Positions 1-10,036 are shown, counted from the first letter of the stretch. The stretch is 64,000 nucleotides of DNA from Peptococcaceae bacterium BICA1-7 (GCA_000802095.1 JUEB01000026.1:248001-312000); one strand, 5' to 3'. Notes: a model not told the origin generated them from the letters alone. Program-made: numbers and translations.

Positions 1-547
1 GATCTATCCACTGGGTTATTTTTTCTGTCTCAATCGGTGACAACGGCCTGCCGAATTCCTTTTCAAAACTTTTATAGCACCGTGTAACCATTTCTTTTTT
101 GACAGGCTTCTGGCCATCCAGCTTGCTTCCGGCCCTTTCTATCTCCTTGGCCCTTGAGCAGGCCCAGTAGTCGGAAAGCTTTTCCATAAGAGGTTCGAAG
201 TCATAGCCTGTAATAACATCATCACTGGCCACATCATAATACAAATTTTCTGCAATCACTTTTTTTTCCAAGAGAGATTTAATATTTTTTTCAATTTCTT
301 CATGGGTTGAAGAAAGACACTCCGCCAGCGCATCGGTGGCCGGAAGCAGGTTCTTTTCATGGCATGAGTATCTGTAAATCTGTATCAGGGTCATCATTTC
401 ACTGTCGGTTATATTCATGAATTTATAATACTTCAAAAGTATACTGGGAACATTTACCGATCCGGACATCCACAGATCGGTCCCAAAAGCGGCGGCAATA
501 TTCCCCTGTCTGTATTTTTTTACCGTACTGCCAATCTTTGAGAACAT
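1..547 (-). CDS. DnaD-domain replication/primosome-like protein, 3' end beyond window
   Basis: My translation of the minus strand from ATG 547 gives an open frame of 182 codons to base 1 with no stop, so the C-terminus lies outside the window. The start reads MFSKIGSTVKKYRQG. An N-terminal winged-helix-like half is followed near residue 160 by FEKEFGRPLSPIETEKI, the typical opening of the DnaB_2/DnaD C-terminal domain. DnaD proteins help load the replicative helicase or occur in phage replication modules; nothing phage-like is visible here, so a chromosomal DnaD-like protein is most likely. A sigma-A-like promoter lies just upstream. The family call is fairly safe, the exact role is not. Confidence 0.75.
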   Translation of the reverse strand, partial: MFSKIGSTVKKYRQGNIAAAFGTDLWMSGSVNVPSILLKYYKFMNITDSEMMTLIQIYRYSCHEKNLLPATDALAECLSSTHEEIEKNIKSLLEKKVIAENLYYDVASDDVITGYDFEPLMEKLSDYWACSRAKEIERAGSKLDGQKPVKKEMVTRCYKSFEKEFGRPLSPIETEKITQWID

Positions 548-576
548 AATATACCCCCGCCCTAAAATGTACTTTT

Positions 577-605
577 ATTCTATGGCACTGCCGGCTGTTT
601 GTCCA
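577..605 (-). promoter_or_regulatory. Sigma-A-type promoter of the dnaD-like gene
   Basis: On the minus strand TGGACA is separated by 17 bases from TAGAAT, about 30 bases upstream of the ATG at 547. Both hexamers are one mismatch from consensus. Confidence 0.55.
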
Positions 606-700
606 GTATAAAAAGCCTTTACAGCCACTATTTTCTAAAGCTGAAAGCCCCGTAAAACATCATTTTTCAGTGCTCCCAAAAATATAAAACGACTGGACAA

Positions 701-1234
701 TTACTTTATTTCAGCACCCAGAACTTCGGCCATCTGCCTGAGGGCCCAGTGATGCGCCTCCTCATCGAAGGAGGCCACCCCTTCCCTGTAAACCACTACG
801 TGATAGTCCCTGTTGCAAAGCTCTTCTACTGTATACAAAACGCATATATTGGTACAGAGCCCCACCACCTCTACGGTCTCAGGCTTCAAATCAAGCATTA
901 TCTGGTTTAAGTTGGTTTTGAAAAAGCCGCTGAACCTGCTTTTGGGCACCCTTATAGCAAAGGAATACTCTTCCACCAGTAATTTTATATCATCTATAAT
1001 GGCCGCCCCCTCGGAACCATATATACAGTGCGGGGGGAATTTTTTAAACTCCAGGTCCCGGGTATCATGGGCGTCTGTAATAAATATAACAGGAAGTTTA
1101 AGAGATATGAACTCACTGACCTTGTCCACCACAAAAGGAATAATACTGTCAGCGGAGCTTCCGCAGTACAGCGCCCCATCTTTTTTTGCAAAGTCGTTTA
1201 GCATATCAACCACTATTAAAACCCGTTTATTCAC
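701..1234 (-). CDS. Isochorismatase/nicotinamidase-family cysteine hydrolase
   Basis: A 177-residue cysteine hydrolase. The family triad is visible: Asp in VVDMLNDF, Lys in PKSRFSGFF and the nucleophile Cys in GLCTNICV. The DAHD segment matches the usual metal-binding stretch. Family members hydrolyse nicotinamide, isochorismate or related amides and vinyl ethers; the substrate cannot be told from sequence. I chose the GTG at 1234 because GGAGGAAGG stands 7 bases before it; a longer frame to 1285 would overlap the upstream HAD gene, whose stop is at 1260. It follows the HAD gene by about 25 bases and is probably co-transcribed. Confidence 0.8.
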   Translation of the reverse strand: MNKRVLIVVDMLNDFAKKDGALYCGSSADSIIPFVVDKVSEFISLKLPVIFITDAHDTRDLEFKKFPPHCIYGSEGAAIIDDIKLLVEEYSFAIRVPKSRFSGFFKTNLNQIMLDLKPETVEVVGLCTNICVLYTVEELCNRDYHVVVYREGVASFDEEAHHWALRQMAEVLGAEIK

Positions 1235-1259
1235 TTTAATACCTTCCTCCCAGTCAAAT

Positions 1260-1967
1260 TTACACAGCCATATTGATTTTCCCAAGATAGCGGGGAATCA
1301 TCCGAAGTGATTTCAGAGTCACGAATTCCCCAATGGGATCTTCATTTTCATAATGCCAGGTATACCTGTTAGGAATGTAAATACAGTTAAAGCCCGCCCT
1401 TAGTCCGGGGTTTATTTCAGATTTAATGCTGTTTCCCACAATCCAAGAGGAACTGTTGTCCAGGCCATGAGAGCCGGCTATTTTTTTGTATTCTTCTGGT
1501 GTTTTGTCTCTTAATACAAAAATATCGTCAAATAGCTCCTTCAGGCCGCTGTCTTTTATTCTCTGCCACTGCACAGTGGGGTCTCCCTTGGTGGCCAGCA
1601 GTATATGAAAATCTCCCCGCAGACTCTCCAGCACCTCTATAGCTCCTGGAACAATATCAGGCCTCTGCTCAAAAACCCACCAACCTATCCTCTCTACCTC
1701 TTTACACTTTTCCGGGTCCCCGCTGATGCCCTTTCTGCTGCAAAAGTGCCTGTATGTCTGCACCATGGCCTGGGGGAAGCATTCTTTCATGTATCCGCCC
1801 ATTTTTTTTACATTCTCTATATCATTCCTGTCAAGTGTTTCCAGAACCTCAGCTGCGGGAAAATCCAGGCTCTTCATAAAGGAAGTGAATCTCTCCCTGG
1901 ATATTTCAAAATGCACGGTGGTTTCCACCAGTGTATCATCAAAGTCAAAAATAATACCTTTCTTCAT
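1260..1967 (-). CDS. HAD-superfamily hydrolase
   Basis: A 235-residue HAD phosphatase-like protein. Motif I is DFDDTLVET near the N-terminus, motif II is LLATKGD, and a motif III Lys lies in RDKTPEE. Motif IV is unusual: VGNSIKSEI has Asn and Glu where many HADs have two Asp, though related subfamilies share this form. Likely a phosphatase of small phosphorylated metabolites; substrate unknown. It precedes the cysteine hydrolase gene in a probable two-gene operon. Confidence 0.75.
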   Translation of the reverse strand: MKKGIIFDFDDTLVETTVHFEISRERFTSFMKSLDFPAAEVLETLDRNDIENVKKMGGYMKECFPQAMVQTYRHFCSRKGISGDPEKCKEVERIGWWVFEQRPDIVPGAIEVLESLRGDFHILLATKGDPTVQWQRIKDSGLKELFDDIFVLRDKTPEEYKKIAGSHGLDNSSSWIVGNSIKSEINPGLRAGFNCIYIPNRYTWHYENEDPIGEFVTLKSLRMIPRYLGKINMAV

Positions 1968-2060
1968 ATTATAAACCCCGCTTTCATAACCTCCGGGCTC
2001 TCAGAAAATATTATATCCCCATACCATCAGTATACCAACCCCCAAATGAGTGTAACAATT

Positions 2061-2182
2061 TTCACAATTCACCTGTCAGCAATCAGTATTACGCCGCCCA
2101 GACGGTAAATAATCGGTCCCTGGGGAGGACTACATTTTCTTCTTTATGGCTTATAACTGACAGCTGATGGCTGACAACTAAC
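2061..2182. repeat. Low-complexity TGACAGCTGATGGCTGA-type intergenic sequence
   Basis: The 265-base gap between the HAD and YbjQ genes holds short degenerate repeats (CTGTCAGCAATCAG, then ACTGACAGCTGATGGCTGACAAC). No open frame with a ribosome site is seen. Such TGACAGCTGA strings are common non-coding repeats in Clostridia; whether this is a family member needs a genome search. Confidence 0.35.
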
Positions 2183-2184
2183 AA

Positions 2185-2208
2185 CAAAAAACCGCCCCTG
2201 GGGGCGGT
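2185..2208 (-). terminator. Intrinsic terminator of the ybjQ gene
   Basis: ACCGCCCC/GGGGCGGT form a perfect 8-bp stem with a two-base loop. Read on the minus strand it is followed by TTTTTTGTTG, 25 bases after the ybjQ stop codon. Confidence 0.85.
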
Positions 2209-2232
2209 GGTATGGTTTAAAATCCTTTTTTA

Positions 2233-2547
2233 TTAGTCAAGCACCACGGCAGTTCCACTGGTGGTCACCATCAGCATTCCCTCTCTGACCACCTCGTAGT
2301 CAATGTCAATGCCCACAACTGCCTCCGCACCCATTTTTCTGGCCTGGGAGCCCATTTCATCCAGGGCTATCTGCCTGGCCTGGGCAAGCTTTTGCTCATA
2401 GGCCCCTGACCTTCCCCCTACAATATCTGTTATGCTGGCAAATAGATCTCTTACTATATTTGCACCCATAATTGCCTCTCCGCATACAATACCCAGGTAT
2501 TTTGAAATGGGTCTTCCCTCAATAGCCGGAGTTGTTGTTAACAGCAT
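2233..2547 (-). CDS. ybjQ: YbjQ/UPF0145 family heavy-metal-binding-domain protein
   Basis: A 104-residue protein starting [13 protein letters not shown], with the hallmark segments [12 protein letters not shown] and [10 protein letters not shown]. This is the YbjQ (UPF0145) family of small oligomeric proteins with no firm biochemical role. The start at 2547 is preceded by AGGGGGG at the right spacing; an in-frame ATG at 2604 would add 19 residues not usual in the family. It is monocistronic with a strong terminator. Confidence 0.85.
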   Translation of the reverse strand: MLLTTTPAIEGRPISKYLGIVCGEAIMGANIVRDLFASITDIVGGRSGAYEQKLAQARQIALDEMGSQARKMGAEAVVGIDIDYEVVREGMLMVTTSGTAVVLD

Positions 2548-2692
2548 AGCTTTCCCCCCTGTACCAATTTTGCACCCGATTAACCGGGTGATTCTAAACA
2601 TCATTATTATAGTATCCTGATTTAAATTTTAAAACCAAAATATTTCTTTATTAAATATATATTGTGGCCCTTTTTGTTTATTTTGGTTAATC

Positions 2693-2722
2693 TTGCTAAG
2701 AACGGCCATATTATGGTATAAT
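2693..2722 (+). promoter_or_regulatory. Sigma-A-type promoter of gapA
   Basis: TTGCTA and TATAAT are separated by 18 bases. The implied transcript has a leader of about 155 nt before the gapA ATG at 2886; I found no known riboswitch in it. Confidence 0.6.
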
Positions 2723-2876
2723 TCTCACATTCCTTGTATGACCGTGCAAAATATACCGTCTTTATTAACTCATACAATATCGTTGTGCTGTTATTTTAGA
2801 CTGAAAGGGGCAGACTATTTATATAATCTTTATTAAAATGGCGCTGCAACATTAATATACATGGCAAAAGGAGTGA

Positions 2877-3893
<1,017 letters not shown>

Positions 3894-3921
3894 GTATACA
3901 TATAATATTTGATTTTATGCG

Positions 3922-3956
3922 GTGCTCCGGTTTTAACCGGGGCATTTCTTTGTTTT
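3922..3956 (+). terminator. Intrinsic terminator of gapA
   Basis: GCTCCGGTT and AACCGGGGC pair (one G-U) with a TT loop, followed by ATTTCTTTGTTTT. Confidence 0.8.
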
Positions 3957-4018
3957 GTATTGCAACTTACCAGTCTCTTGAAAGAATATAGTCTATTTTT
4001 ATTGTCAATGGATTATAC

Positions 4019-4459
4019 CTATTTTATGCCTGATTGAATTGTGCTCAGAATATGCCACAGATTCTTGCGGAAGTTTGTATTATCCCCCACTGACCTTTTT
4101 GAAGGTCCCTTTGTTTTACCCCCGCCCCTGCGGACCCTTGCCTTTACATCCCGCTCCTCCAACAAAAAATCTATTGTTTCAATTCTATAAACCTTTCCCC
4201 AGGGGGATATTGCCGCCGCTCCCTTGGCCAGGGCCAGCGCAGCCAGCCCGTAGTCCTGGGTGACCACCACATCTCCACTGGAAGCTAGATTGGCTATCTT
4301 CATATCAGCTTCCTGGGAGCCGTTTCCCACTGTTATATGATTGGTCCCGCAGTTTATCTGGTGGTTAAAGCTGGCCACTGTCCAGAGCTCCGCAGAGAAT
4401 CTTTCCTTGGCGTCCAGACAGGTTGCCAGCACCTCCCTGGGTGCTGAGTCAGCATCCAC
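4019..4459 (-). CDS. YaiI/YqxD family (DUF188) protein
   Basis: A 146-residue or slightly longer protein of the UPF0178/DUF188 family. The family usually begins with a strand of the form RIxVDADACP. Here the codons before GTG 4459 read L-R-I-I, then VDADSAPRE, so translation may begin at a non-canonical CTG at 4471, which has AGGGG about 9 bases upstream. The central TQDYGLAALALAKGA, the PIN-like aspartate region, and the C-terminal KGPSKRSVGDNTNF are typical. Function is not established. It follows the small coiled-coil gene at 4529-4690. Confidence 0.75.
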   Translation of the reverse strand: MDADSAPREVLATCLDAKERFSAELWTVASFNHQINCGTNHITVGNGSQEADMKIANLASSGDVVVTQDYGLAALALAKGAAAISPWGKVYRIETIDFLLEERDVKARVRRGGGKTKGPSKRSVGDNTNFRKNLWHILSTIQSGIK

Positions 4460-4528
4460 AATTATTCTCAGTATCCTAATCCCCTGCCTTTCTCTTACAT
4501 GGAGGCAGACCCGCCATCTCCTCTGAAG

Positions 4529-4690
4529 CTATATTACTGTCTGCTTTCCTTTTCCATTGCTCTTAAGCCGGGCCAGCTCTTCTTCAAGCTCCTCCAGCTC
4601 GTCTATCATACCGGGCTTTACCGAGTGGGCAGGCATTCTATTTTTAAGGTCATTTATTTTTTTCTCCAACTCCTTAATTTTTTTGATCAC
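4529..4690 (-). CDS. Small conserved-looking coiled-coil protein
   Basis: My translation from GTG 4690 gives 53 residues: a basic helix (IKKIKELEKKINDLKNR), a short linker MPAHSVKPGM, then an acidic helix ELEELEEELARLK. GGGGGTG stands 7 bases before the GTG and a good promoter lies upstream. Similar short proteins with a PAHS-x-KP linker occur in Clostridia, as far as I recall, with no known function. It probably forms a helical hairpin. Coding support comes from the ribosome site, promoter, composition and operon position. Confidence 0.65.
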   Translation of the reverse strand: MIKKIKELEKKINDLKNRMPAHSVKPGMIDELEELEEELARLKSNGKGKQTVI

Positions 4691-4753
4691 AGTATTTCAC
4701 CCCCGCAGCAGGAAATCGATTGTATTTTTAGAAGATTAATGTACCACTGCTTT

Positions 4754-4782
4754 ATTATAATACATCTAAAAAATAGCTTCAA
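4754..4782 (-). promoter_or_regulatory. Sigma-A-type promoter of the small coiled-coil/YqxD operon
   Basis: On the minus strand TTGAAG and TATAAT are separated by exactly 17 bases, some 65 bases upstream of the GTG at 4690. Confidence 0.65.
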
Positions 4783-4806
4783 TTTTTCAGGGGGGGTCCT
4801 TTTCAT

Positions 4807-5277
4807 ATGATTGAAATACAAATCCCCGGCCTGGACAGAATTACTCTGCAGCACATTGTACTGGACTTTAACGGCACTTTGGCAGCCGACGGGGAGCTGC
4901 TTTCCGGAGTCGCCGGCAGACTTAACATACTTTCCCGGGATCTTGGCGTACATATACTCACCGCAGACACCTTCGGCACTGTAAAAGATGCCTGCCGCCC
5001 CATAAACGGCACTGTAACAATACTTCCCCCGGCGGCCGGGGCTACTGAAAAGGCCTCCTTTGTGCGCAGGCTTGGGGAAACAGGCGTGGTGGCGGTTGGC
5101 AATGGCGCCAACGACCGCCTGATGCTGAGCACCGCTGCCCTGGGTATACTTGTAATGGGTGTCGAGGGCTCTTCCCCGCAGGCACTGGCTGCCGCAGACA
5201 TTTTGGTGGGGAATATAAACGATGCCCTTGACCTGCTGCTTAATACCAAAAGAATTGTTGCCACCCTTAGGCTTTAA
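4807..5277 (+). CDS. Soluble P-type-ATPase-like HAD protein
   Basis: A 156-residue HAD-fold protein of the soluble P-type ATPase-like group (COG4087). Motif I is LDFNGTLA, where Asn replaces the second Asp as in P-type ATPases (DKTGT-like). A later VGNGANDRLML is the GDGxND-like motif IV, and VEGSSPQALAAADI resembles the hinge that follows it in Cu/Zn ATPases. There is no membrane domain. Role unknown; phosphatase or regulatory activity has been proposed for the family. It is divergent from the small coiled-coil gene and precedes a tiny membrane protein gene. Confidence 0.75.
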   Translation: MIEIQIPGLDRITLQHIVLDFNGTLAADGELLSGVAGRLNILSRDLGVHILTADTFGTVKDACRPINGTVTILPPAAGATEKASFVRRLGETGVVAVGNGANDRLMLSTAALGILVMGVEGSSPQALAAADILVGNINDALDLLLNTKRIVATLRL

Positions 5278-5302
5278 AACTTTTTAGCAGGAGGTTATAT
5301 TA

Positions 5303-5467
5303 TTGAGCAGAGGCTTTCTGCCATCAACAATAACGATGGCCCTCTCGGTAGGCGTTTATTACCTATGGTCAGTTTATTTGCAAAGAAATGACAATATAGG
5401 CATCGCACTGGGCGTAATCACAGCAATTCTATCCTCGGCTTTTTTTGCCAGACTCAAAAAAAGGTAA
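5303..5467 (+). CDS. Small predicted membrane protein
   Basis: My translation from TTG 5303 gives 54 residues with two hydrophobic stretches (TMALSVGVYYLWSVYL and IGIALGVITAILSSAFFA) and a basic end RLKKR. AGGAGG precedes the TTG with 7-8 bases of spacing. It starts about 25 bases after the HAD gene, so the two are probably co-transcribed. I do not recognise a family. A repeat of family A begins within 10 bases of its stop codon. Confidence 0.55.
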   Translation: MSRGFLPSTITMALSVGVYYLWSVYLQRNDNIGIALGVITAILSSAFFARLKKR

Positions 5468-5473
5468 TAATAA

Positions 5474-5570
5474 GGAATGGGGACACACCTGCTGAAGTCC
5501 GGGTAATACTTTTGAGTCAGGAATGTCCCCGATCGTTACTATTTGGGGGTCAGAGGAATGTCCCCGATCG
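5474..5570 (+). repeat. Dispersed repeat family A, copy 1
   Basis: The unit reads GGAATGGGGACACACCTGCT, about 30 variable bases, CAGGAATGTCCCCGATCG, about 20 variable bases, then GAGGAATGTCCCCGATCG. The same order of blocks is found inverted at 31041-31160 and 33538-33698. It begins 7 bases after a stop codon. Confidence 0.85.
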
Positions 5571-5706
5571 TTACTTATAAGAATAGGTAAAAAAGGGTAA
5601 ACCGTAAATAAGTTCATTTAAGTAATTTCTTTGCTCTATAAATACTCAATTCCTTTAAAAAGGACAATGAAATTTCTTAACCTTATCAAATTTAGTGAGG
5701 TGTAAA

Positions 5707-6501
5707 ATGCCGGACCCAAGGCCCATCGGAGTTTTTGACTCAGGAGTGGGGGGACTTTCAGTTTTATTGGAAATAAGACGTCTCCTCCCGGAAGAGAATT
5801 TTATCTATTACGCAGATTCAGCATACTGCCCCTACGGGCTCAAGTCTCCCCCGGAGATAGTGTCCCGCTCTTTTAATATTTGCGATTTTCTTATTTCCAG
5901 TGGGTCCAAAATTATTGTTGTGGCCTGTAATACCGCATCTGTGGCTGGTCTGGACATATACCGGCAAAGATACAGTATCCCTCTGGTGGGGATGGAGCCT
6001 GCCGTTAAACCTGCCACTGCAGCCACCAGAAACGGTAGGATAGGCGTGCTGGCCACCGGGGTCACCTTATCAGGAAACCGATTCTCTTCCCTGCTGGAAA
6101 GATATCAAAATGGTTCCGAGGTGTATTCCCAGCCCTGTCCGGGGCTGGTGGAATTGGTTGAAATGGGTCGCAGCGACTCTCCCGAAACAATTGACCTTCT
6201 AAAGAAATATATAGACCCTCTACTTGAAAAGGAAGTGGATACTATAGTGCTTGGCTGCACCCACTACCCTTTTCTAAAAGAAACAGTGCAGTCGGTTGCC
6301 GGCCCCGGCATAACAATAATAGACACCGGAGAAGCGGTAGCCCGGCAGGTCAAAAGGGTAATTGAAAAGCATGGCCTGGAAGGCCCCAGTGGCCAAATAG
6401 GAACTGAAACATTCCACACCAGCGGCAGCGCCGGGGATGTGCACCCGGTTATAAAAAAGCTCTGGGGAGGGTCTCCCCAGGTTTTGCACACCCCCCTCTG
6501 A
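5707..6501 (+). CDS. murI: Glutamate racemase
   Basis: A 264-residue cofactor-independent racemase that converts L- to D-glutamate for peptidoglycan. The N-terminal FDSGVGGLSV carries the family Asp-Ser. The two catalytic cysteines are in VACNTAS and LGCTHYPF. Length is normal. I chose ATG 5707, preceded by GAGGTG; a GTG at 5695 would add four residues. It is a single gene, upstream of the diguanylate cyclase gene. Confidence 0.95.
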   Translation: MPDPRPIGVFDSGVGGLSVLLEIRRLLPEENFIYYADSAYCPYGLKSPPEIVSRSFNICDFLISSGSKIIVVACNTASVAGLDIYRQRYSIPLVGMEPAVKPATAATRNGRIGVLATGVTLSGNRFSSLLERYQNGSEVYSQPCPGLVELVEMGRSDSPETIDLLKKYIDPLLEKEVDTIVLGCTHYPFLKETVQSVAGPGITIIDTGEAVARQVKRVIEKHGLEGPSGQIGTETFHTSGSAGDVHPVIKKLWGGSPQVLHTPL

Positions 6502-6667
6502 AACATTTTGCATTAATGGGGCTCTTCACACCTACCCCTGTCAATCACTTTTTCTATCCATCACTCTCCCTATCTAAGCTGATTCAATTTTTTTTTAAAC
6601 ACTTATATATTTAGATAGGTATTAAGTCGATAAATATCGAAATAAATAATTCTGGAGAGTGATTATT

Positions 6668-8980
6668 GTGCTTTCAGATAAAAAGATGTTTATTCCGGTA
6701 TTTCTATGTGTTGCTTTTCTATTGGCAGCCGCTCTTTTCTATGCTATTCCCAGGGTTAAAGAGCACTACCTTTCGTCCGGGCAGATAACTATTACCTCTG
6801 ATACTGCAGCACGGTATGGCAGTTACCTGGCCTGTGCATCCACAGTGCTTTATGACCTGGCCGCCAGCCCTTCAATTGTAAGCCAGAATTCCCCCGGGGC
6901 GTCTACAGGTCTATCCCTTCAGGTAAAAGATAACAGCACCTACTTTTCTGATTTTTTCCTCTTTGACAGCAGTGGGGAGCTGGCTGGGGCTTCAGGAAAC
7001 AGAAGAGTTCTTCCTTTAAACACCCCTCTTTCCGGCGCTGCCTCAGGGGTTCCTTTCCCTGTAATGCTAACCGAGTTATCCGGTGTAAATTTTCCCGCTG
7101 TCATTGTTCCAGTTAAATATAATTACGGACAGACTCCATTGTGGCTGGCCGGGTCCCTGGATACAAAGTTTCTTCATGAATTATCTCCAGGCTACCTGTC
7201 AGGAAAAGATTTGTCCGTTTATATTGCTGACAGGGACGGAAATATTGCCGCCCTATCCCCTGTTCAGAATCAAAAGGATATATCAGGCGCTGTCAGAACC
7301 CATCTTTCCACCCCGTCAGTTTCAGCGGTCAAACAAAAATTAAGCGGGGGAGTAATATTTACATCTACATTAATTGGTGAAACAGGCTGGTCAGTGGTCA
7401 GCCTTCGTAACCGGGGGTCGGTATTAACAGATTTGAGGGGTGAACTATTAATAATTGCCCTGGTTATGATTATTCTGTCTGCCGGTATGCTGATGGTTTA
7501 CTTATACTATATAAGAATTCTGGTAAAGCCGGTTAATCAGTTTATAGATCACCTCAGCCGGCGCTTTGAGATTGAGGGAAAGAACGCGCTGGAGGACATC
7601 ACCAGGCAGGTAGAGGCAATATACGGCAACATGAACCTGGCGGAGAGCATACCTATAGGCATTATGGTTGTAGACCTGGAGGGTGTAATAAAATTCTTTA
7701 ACCGTGAGGCCGGTGAGATAACCGGTCATGCGCCGTCAAACGTTATAGGCAGGCCCATGATTAAATATTTCCCCAATAATTACCATAGCTATACTATGGA
7801 GTGCATGCAGACCGGCCGGGAATGCCTTGGGCTCAGAAATATTATCAAATCAGGAAGCTTTTTTAAGGAGCTATTGCTTAACATAAGTCCTATCTTAACC
7901 AATAACTCGGTGTCCGGAGCGGTGGCCACATTCCAGGACGTTACTCCTCAGCGCAAGATGATTGAGGTTCACGCAGCCTATTCTCTGGCCAGGGATCTGG
8001 TGTCCCAGAAAGACCTCGACTCCACGGTGAAAGTAATTTCCCGGGCGGCCTCAGAGATGGTGGAGATCGAGCACACTGCAGTTTTTCTGGCCGATAGCGA
8101 AGGAAAGTTTATGATCACCTCCTGGCACGGCATTCCGGAAGAATACGTAGAAAAATACAATTCTTCCCCCTATAGTGTTGACAGCCCCGAGATAATTGAG
8201 TTATACCGCAACAAAACACCGCTTATTCACGGCGATGTACGAAACAAGCACAATCTCAAGGCCATGCTGATAATACCTGAAGTGCTTTCTTTTTATTCCT
8301 TCCCTGTGGTATACGAGGGCAAGACCATTGGGCTGGTCAACCTGTACAGCCCGGAAAAAAATAAACTTTCCAGGGATAAGATATACCTTATTCAAACCCT
8401 CTCGGGGCAGGTAAACACTGCTATAATAAATTTTTACGAATTTCAGAAAATGCGTTTACTGGCATCCATAGACGGTCTTACAGGGCTATTTAATAAAAAA
8501 TATTTTCTTGAAAACCTGGCCGAGGAGATTAAACATGCTTCCGCCAAGTATCCCCTGTCACTGTCCATGCTGGATTTGGACCATTTTAAAAATGTAAATG
8601 ACACTTATGGCCACCAGGCCGGAGATCAGGTACTGAAGGAAATAGCCTCTGTGATGAGCAGATCACTGAGGGAAACAGACAGCATATGCCGCTTCGGTGG
8701 TGAGGAGATTGCCATATCCATGCCCGGCACCTCCAAAACAGATGCCTTTGAACTGATCGACTCCATACGCAAAAAGATATCAAACACCCCGGTTTATCAG
8801 ACAGACGATGGACCACTTTTTATTACCATATCCGGTGGTGTGGCCACTTATCCGGAAGATGGCTCTACACTGGAAGAACTGGTATTGAACAGTGATTCAG
8901 CGCTATACTCCTCCAAAAAGGACGGGCGCAATCTTGTAACCGGATACCAACCGTCCAATAACCGTGCCATACGGCAGTAA
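6668..8980 (+). CDS. Membrane-bound sensor diguanylate cyclase (Cache-like, PAS, GAF, GGDEF)
   Basis: About 770 residues. A transmembrane helix near residues 10-30 and another near 262-286 bracket an extracytoplasmic Cache-like sensor. A PAS domain (about 320-430), a GAF domain (about 445-600) and a GGDEF domain follow. The active loop is RFGGEEI, and RETD five residues before it is a complete inhibitory I-site. It should make cyclic di-GMP, with product feedback, in response to an external ligand. I prefer GTG 6668, with GGAGAG upstream; GTG 6659 is possible. No EAL domain or partner gene is adjacent, and the effector is unknown. Confidence 0.9.
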   Translation: MLSDKKMFIPVFLCVAFLLAAALFYAIPRVKEHYLSSGQITITSDTAARYGSYLACASTVLYDLAASPSIVSQNSPGASTGLSLQVKDNSTYFSDFFLFDSSGELAGASGNRRVLPLNTPLSGAASGVPFPVMLTELSGVNFPAVIVPVKYNYGQTPLWLAGSLDTKFLHELSPGYLSGKDLSVYIADRDGNIAALSPVQNQKDISGAVRTHLSTPSVSAVKQKLSGGVIFTSTLIGETGWSVVSLRNRGSVLTDLRGELLIIALVMIILSAGMLMVYLYYIRILVKPVNQFIDHLSRRFEIEGKNALEDITRQVEAIYGNMNLAESIPIGIMVVDLEGVIKFFNREAGEITGHAPSNVIGRPMIKYFPNNYHSYTMECMQTGRECLGLRNIIKSGSFFKELLLNISPILTNNSVSGAVATFQDVTPQRKMIEVHAAYSLARDLVSQKDLDSTVKVISRAASEMVEIEHTAVFLADSEGKFMITSWHGIPEEYVEKYNSSPYSVDSPEIIELYRNKTPLIHGDVRNKHNLKAMLIIPEVLSFYSFPVVYEGKTIGLVNLYSPEKNKLSRDKIYLIQTLSGQVNTAIINFYEFQKMRLLASIDGLTGLFNKKYFLENLAEEIKHASAKYPLSLSMLDLDHFKNVNDTYGHQAGDQVLKEIASVMSRSLRETDSICRFGGEEIAISMPGTSKTDAFELIDSIRKKISNTPVYQTDDGPLFITISGGVATYPEDGSTLEELVLNSDSALYSSKKDGRNLVTGYQPSNNRAIRQ

Positions 8981-9176
8981 TCCGTTATTAATCTTCATCA
9001 TTGCTATTTTCCCATCAATGCCTCTGTGATGCCTTATACCTTCTTTGAATTTTTCCTTTCTTTCTAAATATTTTATCTAATTCTTGTAAATATTTTCGCT
9101 ATAATTAATAATAATTTTTAATTTTAAAATTATACTGATAATGGGACAATATTTTTGTGTTAATTCAAATAAATAC
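8981..9176. other. AT-rich intergenic region before hdrCBA
   Basis: This very AT-rich stretch has no open frame with a ribosome site and no T-tract hairpin after the cyclase gene. The hdrC promoter follows it directly. Confidence 0.5.
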
Positions 9177-9205
9177 TTGACACGCGAGGATATTAATCTT
9201 AAAAT
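9177..9205 (+). promoter_or_regulatory. Strong sigma-A-type promoter of hdrCBA
   Basis: A perfect TTGACA is followed by 17 bases and TAAAAT. The leader to hdrC is about 230 nt and AT-rich; no recognised riboswitch is visible. Confidence 0.75.
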
Positions 9206-9439
9206 TTATTGAGCATATAATGCTGTAATTTTCTTTGCGCTACTTAACAAGTGAAAGCAGAATTAAAATGAAATATAGACCAAAACTTTCTTCTCTCCCA
9301 AATTCACCAGGTATTTACCTTAGTACTGTATATTGCTTGTTTTAATTTAACTATAGTTCATAAAAATCAATTTTTTATAAGTACATATAAGATATTTGAA
9401 TATACCAATTGTGCAATAATGTACTCAAGGAGAGTTTTT

Positions 9440-10012
9440 ATGGAAAATTTATTTGGCAGCAAGCCTTTTATCGAGGAGGTCAAGCTTAAGAGCCACCAGC
9501 CGGTGGACCTTTGCTACCAATGCCAGAAGTGCGCCTCGGGCTGTTCCCTTTTACGCTATGCTGATTATACTCCAAATCAGATTCTCCGCCTCGTTCAGCT
9601 TGGACAGAAGAGCAAGGTGCTGGAAAGCTCCATGATCTGGCTGTGCACCGGCTGTGAGATATGTGGCGCCAGGTGTCCCAACGGCATAAAAATGGCCGAG
9701 GTCATGGATGCCCTAAAGGAAATAGCCATAGCCGAAAATATTATCAAGGAGCAGAATATACAGACTTTTAATGAAGTCTTTCTTGGCACTGTCAAATCCA
9801 GGGGCAGAATACACGAGCTTGCCATGATGTCGGTGTATAAGCTGAAATCAAAGGACCTCTTCTCTGACACTGACCTCGGTTTAAAGCTATTCCTTAAAGG
9901 AAAGTTGCCCCTTCTTGGTAAAAAAATAAAGGCCAGAAAGCAGATAAGAGAAATATTCAGCCGAAGCATAGATAAAAAAAGGCGCGAAAATTTTGACAGA
10001 TGTCATGTTTAA
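9440..10012 (+). CDS. hdrC: Heterodisulfide reductase subunit C
   Basis: A 190-residue iron-sulfur subunit with two [4Fe-4S] motifs, CYQCQKCASGC and CTGCEICGARCP. HdrC passes electrons between HdrA and the HdrB active site. I use ATG 9440 because AAGGAGAG lies 5-6 bases before it; the ATG at 9419 lies upstream of that site. It is the first gene of hdrCBA, about 25 bases before hdrB. The C-terminus is basic (GKKIKARKQIR). Confidence 0.92.
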   Translation: MENLFGSKPFIEEVKLKSHQPVDLCYQCQKCASGCSLLRYADYTPNQILRLVQLGQKSKVLESSMIWLCTGCEICGARCPNGIKMAEVMDALKEIAIAENIIKEQNIQTFNEVFLGTVKSRGRIHELAMMSVYKLKSKDLFSDTDLGLKLFLKGKLPLLGKKIKARKQIREIFSRSIDKKRRENFDRCHV

Positions 10013-10036
10013 TTCTGAAAGAGAGGGGAATTATCC

